Below are positions 47,046 to 57,441 of a stretch of DNA of 64,000 nt, piece by piece. The DNA lies in the NCBI RefSeq assembly GCF_019703515.2, contig NC_059372.1, forward strand, positions 25,580,931 through 25,644,930, in the 5' to 3' direction. The notes under the pieces are model-generated. The model was not told the DNA's origin. It did no database searches and worked only from the letters and a program-made list of their open reading frames with translations. The DNA is from Myxocyprinus asiaticus (lineage: Eukaryota > Chordata > Actinopteri > Cypriniformes > Catostomidae). The translations under genes and the position numbers were made by a program. The stretch's first letter is position 1; every line of letters begins with the position of its first letter.

Positions 47046-47050
<5 letters not shown>

Positions 47051-47096
<46 letters not shown>

Positions 47097-47192
47097 AGAG
47101 TGCTCAGGATGTTGCCAATGCTTTGGTTTGCAGTTATGTAGTCCTCTCTAAACTCAGCAAATCTGCTACACAGGCTATGCAGATCATCAGCT

Positions 47193-47244
<52 letters not shown>

Positions 47245-47245
47245 A
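47051..47245. repeat. AG and GT microsatellites
   Basis: An AG run at about 47050-47091 and a GT run at about 47193-47231 that continues as AG to about 47245. They lie just upstream (minus-strand sense) of the 46928-46975 exon. Confidence 0.9.
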
Positions 47246-47438
47246 TGTGAGTACCTGTGGATGAAACACACAAAAACATAATAAACACTGCTGATGTGCT
47301 TATTTGAGTGCTGAAGCTATTCAGAACAGCCGTGTAGAAAGAGACAATTTGACACAAGACATTTTTACAGTAATGACAAATAATAATACAGTATATACAT
47401 TGAAGCACTTTGTATTGTATGAAGGTGTTATAGGTGTT

Positions 47439-47509
47439 ACTGGTTAAACAGTTTATATATATATATATACACATTATATATATATATATATATAAACTGT
47501 TTAACCAGT
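47439..47509. repeat. Foldback centred on TA repeats
   Basis: ACTGGTTAAACAGTTTATA (47439-47457) is inverted as TATAAACTGTTTAACCAGT (about 47491-47509), with TA repeats between. The structure can form a cruciform. Confidence 0.85.
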
Positions 47510-48098
47510 TTTAAAAAAATTAACGCAATTAATGTAGTATCCGTTTTTTTGCAGTTCCTGAAACTTCACTAATGTTTTTTCCCCACATCATGTGGCTAAA
47601 ATTGTCATATATAAATTTTCAGGAGGTACACATTCAACTCGACTGCACATCCTAGCACAAAAAGTGAATGTGTGGAGCAGTGCATGCTCAAGTGGAGAGC
47701 CAGGTGTGGGAGAGATACAGGCAAGCTGCCGTGGCTCTTTGCATCGCTTGAAAACACTCACTCACTTGCTGTCATCTGAACCAGTGTCAAAGCAAGAGAT
47801 TCAGCGTGTGCGTGAGAGAGACTGAACAGCAGCCAGAGAAAATAATACAGTGTAGTTTTGAGTATTTAAACTTCAGCATTCAGCATGTACTGAATGTATA
47901 GTCTAATAATGCATTGGTAATGTACACTCAAGTTTCTCTTGCCAATAAAGTTTGATATAAATTACATCTGCCCATTTGATCCTATTATTAAAAACTTTAC
48001 TGGAAAACGGCAGAAGATTTTGCCCAACTTTTAATTACAGTATGTCCACTCCTTTTATGGCATGTAAACATGACTCAATTGCTGTTGTTTGTTTTTAA

Positions 48099-48300
48099 AG
48101 GTATAGTTCACCCCAAAATTAAAATTCTGTAATTGTTTACTCTCACGCTGTTCCAAACCCATGTGACTTACACAAAAGGAGATGTCAGGCAATATGTTTG
48201 TCTCAGTCACCATTCACTCTCATTGGATGAAAATGAAAATAAAACAATGAAAATAAATGGTGACTTAGACTGTCATTCTCCTCACATCTTTTCTACTACA
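48099..48300. mobile_element. Truncated GGATAGTTCACC-family element
   Basis: TTAA (48095-48098) precedes AGGTATAGTTCACCCCAAAA, ATTAAAATTCTGTAATTGTT and CTCTCACGCTGTTCCAAACC. The right terminus is not found. Confidence 0.65.
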
Positions 48301-48324
48301 AGGAAAAACTAAAGTCATGAAGCT

Positions 48325-48482
48325 CTGGCCTGGTAACCTACAAACCTTTTTTCAGTTACCAGACCAAATGAGACAGATTCATGAGCTATCATCTTAAGCA
48401 AGTCACTTAACCCCAGGCTGTTTGTCCCTGTATTAAAAAATGTACTGTAAGTCAATTTGAACAACAATACACCAGCTAAAAG
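48325..48482. repeat. Degraded SINE with L2-like tail
   Basis: AAGCAAGTCACTTAACCCCA and TGTACTGTAAGTCAATTTGA are the typical middle and tail of fish L2-related SINEs, though diverged. Confidence 0.5.
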
Positions 48483-48667
48483 AAAGAATAAAATAAGTGT
48501 TTAAATGCTATTTCATACCCTTCAAACACAAGGTATGTGTGCTATCATACCTCATCGTCTTATCTGTCAAGTTCCACCAGGCTAAACTATCACTTTTCTG
48601 CCAGGGATCCAGAGGTGAAGGAACATTTTCTATAGATAAGCTCTAGTTACTGTCTGGGCTGTATTAC

Positions 48668-48921
48668 GTGATGCTGTATCGCAGGGTTTGTTCCATCCAA
48701 CTAAACATTCAACACTTACTGAAACTCTTACCCAAAGCTCGAGGAGCATCACTGGAAATAGAGGTGCTAGCCAACTCAGCTACAGGCCCTGTCCTTGAAG
48801 TACACAGACAGGAACTTTCCATCCTCTCTGTCTCTTTGGGTCTAAAAGTTGCAATGAGAGACTTGCTTGAAGCAGTTGATGTCAGAGCACTTCATGCAAA
48901 TATGGAATGGTGTGAAAAAAA
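48668..48921 (+). CDS. Unrecognised open frame beside the Gypsy insertion
   Basis: An 87-codon frame (up to the stop at 48929, which lies inside the LTR) contains VCSIQLNIQHLLKLLPKARG, EIEVLANSATGPVLEVHRQE and SVSLGLKVAMRDLLEAVDVR. It looks amphipathic and coding-like, but it has no acceptor or donor, no known domain, and is interrupted by the LTR insertion. It could be an old transposon piece or a chance frame. I include it only because its composition stands out from the flanks. Confidence 0.2.
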
Positions 48922-48926
48922 CAATC
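48922..48926. repeat. Gypsy target duplication, left
   Basis: CAATC, identical to 53839-53843; 5 bp is the duplication size for Ty3/Gypsy integrases. Confidence 0.9.
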
Positions 48927-49271
48927 TGTAGAAAGGTTCTAAGTTCGTGGGCAATGGAGGAGTCAGGAGACAACGAAACAGGTTCAAGGTCAGTCTTTTT
49001 AATCGTCAGCTTTTACACAAAATTTACGGTAACCGTCAAAACAACCAGTTCATAAATAAATGAAAAGCACTCTCTCTCTCTGTGTTCGACTGCTGTGCTT
49101 TCTGGACACACTCTCTCTCTCTCTCTCTGATGCATTGGTGTGCCTTTTAAATCTCCCTCCGCCATCACTACAGTGAGAGACAGGCGTTAGAGATAATTAT
49201 GAGCCAGGTGATGAGCCTTACCGCTCTCCCTCTCCCGCAGACCGACACATGACCACGCCCCCCATGCCACA
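48927..49271 (-). repeat. Gypsy 3' LTR
   Basis: 345 bp. Near-identical to 53466-53838 apart from scattered substitutions and a shorter CT tract at about 49070-49130. TG...CA ends are intact in minus-strand sense. Confidence 0.9.
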
Positions 49272-49284
49272 TGCCCCCACCGCT
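49272..49284 (-). promoter_or_regulatory. Probable polypurine tract
   Basis: GCGGTGGGGGCA on the minus strand directly precedes the 3' LTR, the expected position of the plus-strand primer. It is purine-rich with a few pyrimidines. Confidence 0.5.
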
Positions 49285-49289
49285 GACTC

Positions 49290-49783
49290 AGGCCAGGGCA
49301 ACATCCAGCCTGCCTACTCCTCCCCCATTTCTGGAGAGAAAGTCAGCCACAACCATTTGTGCCCCCGGTCTGTGTTAGTATCCTTCATGTGGTCAAGCCA
49401 CTGCAGAATAGCATGATCAGAACAGAGGGTGAAGGCCCCCCCAGCAGGTAGTAGCAGAGGGTCAGAACAGCCCACTTAATCGCAAGACACTCCTTCTCGA
49501 TGGTACTCTCCCTGAAGGAGAGCTTGCGACTAATAAATAGCACTGGCTGTTCCTCCCCTCCCACCTCCTGCAAGAGCACCGCGCCCAGCCCTCTGTCAGA
49601 TGCATCAGTCTGCAAAATAAAGGGGAGAGAGAAATCAGGTACATGTAAAAGCGGCCCCCAACACAGTGTGGACTTTACCTTAAGGAAGGCCTGTTGGCAC
49701 AACTCTGTCCACTGGACCGGATCGGGAGCCCCCTTTTTAGTAAGGTCATTCAACGGGCTGGTGACATCAGAATAGCTAGGCAC
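49290..49783 (-). pseudogene. Gypsy RNase H, deleted at the C-terminus
   Basis: The frame 49783-49385 has VQWTELCQQAFLKVKSTL, then LQTDASDRGLGAVLLQE (RNase H Asp), ISRKLSFRESTIEKECLAIK (Glu) and WAVLTLCYYLLGG. The expected continuation with the later aspartate appears shortened: after LQWLDHMKDTNTD-like DNA the sequence jumps to a GAQMAVADFLSR-like remnant (about 49345-49310). It is shifted relative to the RT frame. Confidence 0.75.
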
Positions 49784-50422
49784 AAACCTTCGCCAGCCAG
49801 CCCCAAAAACTGCCTTACCCCCTTTTTGGTCTTGGGCACCTGGCAGGCTGCGATTGCTGCGGTTTTGTCAACTTGTGGATGCACCTGCCCGTGACTCAAG
49901 TGGAACCCCAGATACCTAACTTCCACCCACCCAACTGCACACTTCTTCGGGTTGGCCGTGAGTCCTGCCTGTCTCAGATTTCTCCGGACAGCCCTCAGAT
50001 GTTGCATATGCCGCTGCCAATCATTACTGTAAATGATGTAATCTAGATATGCAGCGGCATATGCCGTGTGCGGTCTGAGGATCTTGTCCATAAGGCGCTG
50101 AAACGTAGCCGGGGCTCCGAACAAACCAAACGGAAGAGTCACAAACTGGTGTAATCCGAACGGTGTGGAAAAAGCCATCTTTTCTCGGGACATTGGAGTT
50201 AAAGGGATCTGCCAATAACCCTTTGTTAAGTCCAGCATCGAGTAAAATTGAGCCGCGCCCAACCGATTTGTGGCATTGGATAAGCATCAAATTTGGACAC
50301 CGCGTTCACTTTCCGGTATTCAACACAGAAGCGGACCGAGCCGTCGCTCTTCGGTACCAGAACTACCGGGCTGGCCCGATCACTGTGCGACTCTTGTATT
50401 ACGCCCATCTCGAGCATTGCCT
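49750..50422 (-). pseudogene. Gypsy reverse transcriptase, broken
   Basis: Two frames are needed. 50417-50226 reads MLEMGVIQESHSDRASPVVL, VPKSDGSVRFCVEYRKVNAV and FDAYPMPQI. After a frameshift, 50262-49750 reads FYSMLDLTKGYWQIPL (motif A), PFGLHQFVTLPFGLFGAPATF (motif B) and YAAAYLDYIIYSND (motif C). Motif C should be Y-x-D-D; here it is YLDY, losing the second catalytic aspartate. It then continues with CAVGWVEVRYLGFHLSHG and KKGVRQFLGLAG. It lies downstream of integrase, which is the unusual order. Confidence 0.85.
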
Positions 50423-51969
50423 TTAATTCTTCCTGAACAATCTTTTTCTTGTGTTCGGGAAGATGATGGGGCGGCTATGAACCACCACCCCCGGGGTGGT
50501 CTCGATATGGTGCTCTATGAGGTTCGTGTGACCGGGTAGGGGTGAAAACACATCCACGAATTCCGCTTGCAATCTGGCAATATCTGTAAGCTGCAATAGT
50601 GAGAGGTGGTCTCCACAAGAGACTGGGGTGAATAAACTTGATTTGGGAGATACCTCCGGCCCAAGCTCCGCCCTCTCCGGAACTACCATCGCTAAGGCTA
50701 CAAGTACCGCCTCTCTCCATGGTTTGAGGAGGTTGAGGTGGTAGATTTGACATGCCCCTCCCCTATCTGTTCGCCTAACCTCATAATCGAGATCTCTGAC
50801 TCGTCGTGTAACCTCAAAGGGTCCTTGCCACTTGGCGAGTAATTTGGAGCTTGAAGTGGGCAGCAATACAAGCACTTTATCTCCCCGTGCGAATTCCCAT
50901 AGTCGAGTGCCCCTGTCGTACATTCGGCGCTGCCCCAAAGTGTGAAGTTTTGCTCTAAGGTCAAGAACGTATTGAATTTGATTTTTACTGTTCGAAGGTC
51001 CTTCCTCCCAAGCTTCCTGTATGACGTCAAGCACACTGCACGGCCGGCGCCCATACAGCAGCTCAAACGGGGAAAACCCGGTGGAGGCTTGCGGGACCTC
51101 TCGTACTGCAAACAGCAGGGGTTCAAGCCACTTATCCCAGTTTTTCTCATCTTTGTGTACGAACTTATGAATCATGTTTTTTAAGGTCTTATTAAATCGT
51201 TCGACCAACCCGTCGGTTTGCGGGTGATAAACGCTGGTGTGAATCGATTTAATACCTAATAAATCATATAGTTCGCAAAGTGTACATGACATGAACATTG
51301 TGCCTTGTTCAGTGAGGATTTCCTTTGGAATCCCCACTCGGGAGATAATTTTGAAGAGTGCCTCCACAACACTACGTGCTGAGATGTTGCACAGGGGCAC
51401 TGCTTCCGGATATCGTGTTGCATAATCCACCAGAACTAATACAAAGTGATGCCCGTGTGCAGTCCGCTCTAATGGCCCGACAAGATCCATGGCAATTCTT
51501 TTTTGAAGGGGGTCTTGATCAACGGCAGCCGGCGCAATGGCGCTTTTGGGGTGGCCGGTGGATTCACCAACTGACATTCACGGCACGCTGCACACCACTT
51601 GCGAACGTCCCCGTGAATGCCTGGCCAAAAGAAACGGGCCATTATACGGTTCAAAGTCTTTTCGTGACCTAAGTGGCCAGCCATTGGATTATAATGAGCC
51701 ACCTGGAAGAGTGTTTCCCGATGGCTCTTTGGTACTCACAGCTGCGTTGTATTCTCTTTGGTTTGAGTGTCCTGCATCACTCGATAGAACCGCTCTTTAA
51801 TTATAGAAAAGTACGGGTATGTGAGCGCAACACCGGGCTGCAGCTGTTGACCATCAATGACTTTCACTTGGTCGAAGACGTGTTTGAGGGACTCATCACA
51901 CGACTGCTCCAGAGGGAAATCCCCCTCTGGGAAGCCCCTGAGAATGGGAATTCCCTCGTCTGCATCATC
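50423..51969 (-). pseudogene. Gypsy integrase, broken, upstream of RT
   Basis: After a stop at 51970-51972, the same frame continues DDADEGIPILRGFPEGDF, meets a TGA at about 51737, then gives the zinc-binding domain AHYNPMAGHLGHEKTL...KWCAACRECQLV (H3, H10, C37, C40). A frameshift near 51510 leads into the core frame (from 51577): IAMDLVGPL (Asp31), ILTEQGTMF (position 90, Glu where Asp is expected) and DGLVERFNKTLK (Glu126, 35 residues later). The C-terminal part, VLVLLPTSSSKLLAKWQGPF, resembles the Gypsy integrase GPY/F module. The end runs towards HHIETTPGVVVHSRP before a frameshift into RT. Confidence 0.85.
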
Positions 51970-53427
51970 CTAATGCGGAGCTGATGCTGACGACCCTGGT
52001 ACCGCCTCACCAGCCACAGTATCGCATGCCACACCCAGCCCCACTAATTTGCAGGACCCATCCACACACAGTACCCTCAATAGATTTTTAAAACTGAGCC
52101 AATTGGTTCCCAGAATTAGTGGATGGGTGAGGCGGGGATTAACCGCAGCCTCGACTCTATGCCTTATTCCCCTTAATCTTATCTCAGTGGTAACCACTGG
52201 ATACTTGTGAATGTCACCATGCACACACCTCACCCTCACCAGTTTATTTTTATCCAATGCCCCGCCTTGCACCAAGCATTGGTGGATCGAGGTTTGAGAA
52301 CAACCTGTATCCACCAAAGCTTGATGTGTATCCCCTTTTACTCTTACCAGTATCCGATACACCCCTGCCCAATTGGGGGCAGCCTGTGGAGCGTCGGGGA
52401 TCTGGACCAATGTCCCCACCTCCATTACTGGACATCGCTCTTGGCTGTGTCTGGTTTCACCGCAGCTCCAGCAGACCGGCCCAGGTCTTCCTTCCGCACT
52501 CGTGGGGGCAGTCTCGCCAACCTGGAGGGGATAGCGGAGGGAGACGGGGGGGTAGGAGAGACAGACAAGGGGAAGGGTCCTCTGGACCGGACACGGGGTT
52601 TGGGCGGGCCTCCCCACCTCCGAGGAGCCATAACTGGGCGGGAGTGAGGGGAACGGGGGGAGGGGAGGGAACATGGAGGGACAGGGTGTGGAGAGAGAAG
52701 AGAGAGAAGAAGAGACTGCTTCGCTGCCTCCAGGGAATGCTGCCATGAAGTCCTCTGCCAGCTGGACAGCTTCCTCCAACGACGCCAGGTGGTGGAACTG
52801 GACCCACTCGGACATGCCTCGGGGAAGTTGGGAGACAAACTGCTCCAGTACCACCAGATCGGCAATTTCCACGATGCCACGGGTCCCCCCCAATAGCAAA
52901 CATTTCCGGCAGGCATCACGGAGCTGCTGCGCAAAAGCGAACATGCGGCCATCCTTCCCGAAGCTTAATGAGCAGAAAAGCTGTCGGCTCTGCTCTGGGG
53001 TCCGACTGACCCGTTGCTGGATGGCCTTTCTCAGGTGGCTGTAGTCCAGGAGGCTGACAGCGGGAAGTTGTTGTGCCGCCAGCTGCGCCTCCCCGGAGAG
53101 CAGGGGCAACAGGCAGGCCGCCCACTGATCGGGAGGCCACCTCCAAACCTCTGTGGTCTTTTCAAAGAGGTCAAGGAAGGCCTCCAGATCGTCCTTTGGC
53201 CCCATCTTCATCAAGGCCACCGGTGGAACAGGCTCCGAGGAGGTCGCGGCGCCAGCCCCCTACCTGGTGATCAAGCTCTGGAGCACCTGCCGGTCCTCTG
53301 CTTGTGCCTGGAGCAGGACTTGGAAGAGTTGTTCCTGCTCCCGGCATACCTCCATGAGGGCCTGGTGTTGTGATTGCTGGATGCTGGTGAGGGTCTTGAA
53401 GACTTTGCCCAGCTGTGAAGACTCCAT
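51970..53427 (-). pseudogene. Gypsy gag and protease with SCAN-like domain
   Basis: The likely start is ATG at 53427 (MESSQLGKVFKTLTSIQQSQ, predicted coiled coil). An in-frame TAG at 53260-53262 interrupts it, and the frame resumes as GAGAATSSEPVPPVALMKMG. Counting from 53220, residues about 60-165 (RVSRTPEQSRQLFCSL, FAFAQQLRDACRKCLLL, VLEQFVSQLPRGMSEWVQ, SLEEAVQLAEDFM) match the SCAN capsid-derived fold. A CCHC knuckle is at 250-263 (CWSCGETRHSQERC). The protease follows, with DTG at 304-306 (ALVDTGCSQTSI) and ILGTNWLS. Gag and protease share one frame, ending at a TAG (51970). A P-rich linker lies between SCAN and the knuckle. Confidence 0.85.
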
Positions 53428-53446
53428 AACAGCGCTCTCCTCCAAA

Positions 53447-53464
53447 GCCGGGTTCTCGGTACCA
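53447..53464 (-). other. Gypsy primer-binding site candidate
   Basis: On the minus strand TGGTACCGAGAACCCGG begins one base inside the 5' LTR. TGG pairs with the CCA end of a tRNA; I cannot say which tRNA. Confidence 0.55.
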
Positions 53465-53465
53465 C

Positions 53466-53654
53466 TGTAGAAAGGTTCTAAGTTTGTGGGCAATGGAGGA
53501 GTCAGGAGACAACGAAGCAGGTTCAAGGTCAGTCATTTTAATCGTCAGCTTTTACACAAAATTGATGGTAACCGTCAAAACAACCAGTTCATAAATAAAT
53601 TAAAATCACTCTCTCTCTCTCTCTATGTTTGACTGCTGTGCTTTCTGGAGACTT

Positions 53655-53698
<44 letters not shown>

Positions 53699-53838
53699 GC
53701 TTTGGCGTGCCTTTTAATTCTCCCTCCGCCATCACTACAACGAGAGACAGGTGTTAGAGATAATTATAAGCCAGGTGACGAGCCTTACCGCTCTCCCTCT
53801 CCCGCAGACCGACACATGACCACGCCCCCCATGCCACA
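53466..53838 (-). repeat. Gypsy 5' LTR
   Basis: 373 bp, TG...CA in minus-strand sense. It contains a long CT tract (about 53656-53696 on the plus strand). It should hold the promoter; no clear TATA box was identified. Confidence 0.9.
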
Positions 53839-53843
53839 CAATC
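53839..53843. repeat. Gypsy target duplication, right
   Basis: CAATC, identical to 48922-48926. Confidence 0.9.
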
Positions 53844-53899
53844 CTTGTTAAGAGTTAAACAAAATACAGTATGTATTAAACCTTTAAAATAGCTGTGCC

Positions 53900-54130
53900 T
53901 CAAAGGAATAGTTTACCCATAAAATACAAATTTGTCATCATTTACTCACCCTCATTTCTTTCGAAGTCTGTATAACTGTCTTTTTATGCAACATAAAAGT
54001 TGTTTAAAGTAGAATGTCCAAGCTGCTCTTTTACATATACAATGAAAGTAAATGTTGACCTCAGCTGTCAAGCTAGATTTTAAGGCAAGATTTTTAGTGA
54101 ATAATGACTTAAATTTCTGACCACTTTCAT
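53900..54130. mobile_element. Truncated GGATAGTTCACC-family element
   Basis: AAAGGAATAGTTTACCCATA, then GTCATCATTTACTCACCCTC is the left terminus and subterminal region. No right end is present. Confidence 0.6.
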
Positions 54131-54394
54131 AGTATTTTATGCTTTTTGTCCCCCCTTTCATTGTGGATCTTGACAGCCCCAGTCCTCACTTTTTGCTATA
54201 GCTTAGGCATTTAAAAGTATATGGGCTGTTGAATGGACAGCTACTGTAGATTTGTCAGCTTTCTCTGAAACATTTTTTAAACAGGTGTCCTTTTACCAAG
54301 GTCAAAAGTGTTGAGATGAAAAGTGATGACTGGCAATATATTTTCAAGGGTTCTTTGACACTGGAGATTCAATTTCATTTAAAGTTCCAGTATA

Positions 54395-55806
54395 TATATT
54401 TGCTACTGGCTCGGAAAACAGAAATCTGAAATCCGCACTCCACTGGTTTGAGTCTTACCTCACAGCGCAGGTAGGTCCTTCTGGGTGTTTTGGAGGGGAT
54501 CTGTGTCGATCACACAGACTACCTACCGGGGTACTTCAGGGTTCAGTGCTTGGGCCCATCCTCTTCTCCATTTACATGACATCACTGGGATCTGTCATTC
54601 AGGCACATGTTTTTTCCTATCAGTGCTATGCCAATGACACACAACTCTACCTCTTATTCTAACCTGATGAGCCTAAGGTATAGCTGCACAGATCTCAGCC
54701 TGCCTGGTAGAAATCTCATGCTGGATAAAAGAATACTATTGTGGCGTGCAGATGGAAGTCATTTGCCACTTATCTACCCGGCCTTGCTCTGCCCAGACGC
54801 CGCTCGTCTCCACCCTGCTCACCACAACTACCTCCAAATCAATCTAGCAAAGACGGAACATCTTATTGTTCTAGCGAGCCCAGCTATACAACATAACTTC
54901 ACCATTCAGCTAGATTCGTCAATGATTAAAACATTCTTGACAGCCAGAAATTTTGGGGTAGTGTTTTATGATCAGCTGAACTTCACGGACCACATCGTAA
55001 AGACAGTCCAATCATGCAGAATTGCACTGTACAACATTAGGAAGATCAGACCTTTCCTTTCTGAACATGCTACACAATTTCTTGTCCAAGCTCTTGTCAT
55101 ATCTAGACTGGACTTCTCCAATGCTCTTCTGGCAGTACTTCCTACATTTACAGTTAAACCTTTGCAGTTGATCCAGAATGCTGCAGCGCGTTTGGTTTTA
55201 AAAGAGCTCAAGAGAGCACATGTCACGCCTCTCTTTTTTGAACTGCACTGGCTGCCAATGGTTGCTTGTGTCAAGTTCAAGGCATTGATGCTCGCTTACA
55301 GAACGGCCACTGGTTCCATGCTGCTCTATCTATACTCACTACTTCAAGTCTATATGCCCTTCAGAAGCTTGCAATTGGCGGGTGAACAGTGCCTCGTGGT
55401 GCCATCTCACAGAGGTACAAAATCGTTTTTTCTGACTTTCAATTCTACTTTTTCTCGCTGGTGAAACAACCTTCCGAACTCCATCCGATTCTCTAACTAC
55501 TTTAAAGAAACATCTAAATATGCATCTTTTTCTTGAGCAATTGACCCAATCCTAAGTGTCTTCTAAGTGCACTTAGTGTCTTCCTTCTTTCTAATAATAA
55601 AAAGGCCTCACACCCTTCTTCCACCACCGTCTCTCATCTTCCTCCCTACCTGTACTTCTCTGAGCAATTTGAAACTTTGTATTGCAACACTTCTAATGTT
55701 ATTGTCTCCTTAGGACAAATCGCTTTTTCTGTAGCTATTCCTCATTTGTAAGTCCCTCTGGGTAAAAGCATCTGCTGAATGAATAAATGTTAATGTAAAT
55801 GTAAAG
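54395..55806 (+). mobile_element. 5'-truncated L2-type LINE
   Basis: It begins within RT (HWFESYLTAQVGPSGC at about 54435) and ends in the L2 tail (CTCTGGGTAAAAGCATCTGC, GAATAAATGTTAATGTAAAT). 5' truncation and the short tail repeats are usual for L2 insertions. Confidence 0.8.
54420..55464 (+). pseudogene. L2 reverse transcriptase C-terminus, broken
   Basis: GVLQGSVLGPILFSIYM (motif B) and SYQCYANDTQLYLLF (motif C, family Y-A-D-D; the first Asp is Asn here) run to about 54660 in one frame, followed by a stop. The frame 54607-55464 then gives the C-terminal half: YLQINLAKTEHLIVLAS, NFGVVFYDQLNFTDHIVKTV, ISRLDFSNALLAVLPTF, LQLIQNAAARLVLKEL, HVTPLFFELHWLPMVACVKF and LMLAYRTATGS, all typical of L2. 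Translation across 54660-54830 needs a frame change. The protein would copy its RNA at nicked target DNA; this copy cannot. Confidence 0.8.
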
Positions 55807-55809
55807 CTC

Positions 55810-56985
55810 TAAAATCTCTTAATAAAACTAGATTACAAGTGGCCAACATATAACTGACAGGCATGATTAATTAGAGTAAGATACAATACATAGGTAGATG
55901 ATTAAGTAAGCCTCCAGCTATATCACAGAGCATATAGTAGGCATACAGTGTAGTATAACTCTAAGGATGCATGAAATGAGATGATAACATACAAAACCAA
56001 TACAAAAGGCATGGAATCAAAAGGTAAAATGTATAATGTTCATGTCCAACATCACACAGGAGAGCATACTGTTTGGTGAAGAACATGCAACCATGTCTTG
56101 GTTTTACAATAAGGTGAGCAGTGCGTTTACTATTAGATTAATACAGGTTATAGACCTATTCTACCACTAATGCACACTACCTTGGTTCAGTAGAATTGTT
56201 TACATTTAAGTATTTTTATTTGCAATATGCAATGGTTAAAATATGCAATGACAATGCAAAAGCTGGAGAAGCAACTTTGGCACTTATTATGAGACAAGTC
56301 ACAATCCGATGGAATAACAGATAAATGTTGAACTGCTCAGTCATGCGCAAGGTCAGGTCATCATATCAGACGCAGCACTGGAGCACGCGCAGTGACCCAA
56401 ACGATGCTCGGGCGACCTACATTTTGTGCATTACTTCCATTAACTTTCATGAATAGAGCTTTTACCCTAATGGCTCAAGTTTTGATTTTTCCAGAAAATG
56501 GAGGAATGCACAGTTTTGTATTGCAAAAGAAATGTTTCGTATCGCTTTTCCACCTTCACCAATACAGTCTGTCTGCAAATATGTGCTCGCTCACATATTT
56601 GCGTTCTCGTGCACGAGCGCTCCCTTACCTCTAAAAACTGCTCAAAGACATGCGAGTTCTCGCTGTGAGATGTTCTCGGGGAATTCCTCGTGCAAAACAA
56701 CATCAGAGACATGGACCACAAGACAACGCCTCCCGCTACTCTCACCTCAAGAGCAAGCCCACGCGCCACAAACACTTGTGAGCGATGCCCGCAAGCAGCT
56801 GTCATTGGGCATCAGAGGTAAATAAATACTGCAGCAAATTGGTGTTTAGGATGCCATTGGTCAAAGGAGTTGTCTATGAGGTAATCCAGTTACCATTCTG
56901 TGATGATGTCATCGTGGTGAACAATGTAGTGTCGAAGTTAATTCACTGAATCGGGGATCAGAAAGCGAGTTCAACAGCTCACATC
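55810..56985. other. No gene supported
   Basis: The part 56340-56820 is richer in CpG and GC than its surroundings and has overlapping frames on both strands (for example 56467-56805 minus). I find no domain or splice sites. Confidence 0.35.
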
Positions 56986-56988
56986 AGT

Positions 56989-57037
56989 AAAAAAAAAAAA
57001 AAAAAAAAAAAACTGTTTTTTTTTTTTTTTTTTTTTT
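56989..57037. repeat. Poly-A and poly-T facing runs
   Basis: About 22 A, then CTG, then about 21 T. This can fold into an A-T hairpin and may reflect two insertions with opposite tails. Sequencing length is unreliable in such runs. Confidence 0.8.
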
Positions 57038-57134
57038 GTGTCATTTACAAATAAGGTTCGAGGTGATAAAATGAGAAATCTTTTAAAAATCTAGTTTTTA
57101 ATCTAAACTGAAATCTAATTTCTAAATGTTTAAT

Positions 57135-57178
57135 CTAAATTGGAAACTGATTAGAAATGTAATCAGTTTCCAATTTAG
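57135..57178. repeat. 19-bp perfect inverted repeat
   Basis: CTAAATTGGAAACTGATTA (57135-57153) is inverted at 57160-57178, with a 6-base spacer. Confidence 0.85.
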
Positions 57179-57366
57179 TTTCATACATTTTAAAAACCTT
57201 TATAATATTTTCTACAAAACATTGATTTAATGACTTTAAAAATGTTTGCACCTAAAAATACACCTGAAATACATGAGAATGTGCACAAATTCATCATTCA
57301 TACATATATGTTAAAACATACTGTATTTTTCAAGGTATACATATATACATATACAAATACATATAC

Positions 57367-57368
<2 letters not shown>

Positions 57369-57440
<72 letters not shown>

Positions 57441-57441
57441 A
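57369..57441. repeat. TA then CA microsatellite
   Basis: A long TA run to about 57427 followed by a short CA run. The frames through it encode YIYIYI artefacts. Confidence 0.9.

Larger units (their letters stand above)
48927..53838 (-). mobile_element. Full-length Gypsy element with Gmr1-like domain order
   Basis: A 4912-bp LTR retrotransposon with two LTRs starting TGTGGCATG and ending CTACA (minus-strand sense), and a perfect 5-bp target duplication. From the 5' LTR the order is gag with a SCAN-like part, zinc knuckle, protease, integrase, reverse transcriptase and RNase H. Ordinary Ty3/Gypsy elements have RT-RH before IN; IN before RT in a Gypsy-type element is the defining feature of the Gmr1 group described from deuterostomes. 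The coding region carries three stops and at least four frameshifts, so it is dead. The LTR lengths differ (345 and 373 bp), mostly by CT-repeat length. Confidence 0.9.

Noticed and set aside
52207..53044. Plus-strand frames over the Gypsy gag region
   Set aside because: They mirror the gag gene on the other strand; composition is driven by the proline-rich linker.
56467..56805. A 112-codon minus-strand gene in a CpG-richer patch
   Set aside because: No domain and competing open frames on the plus strand; may be a chance frame.
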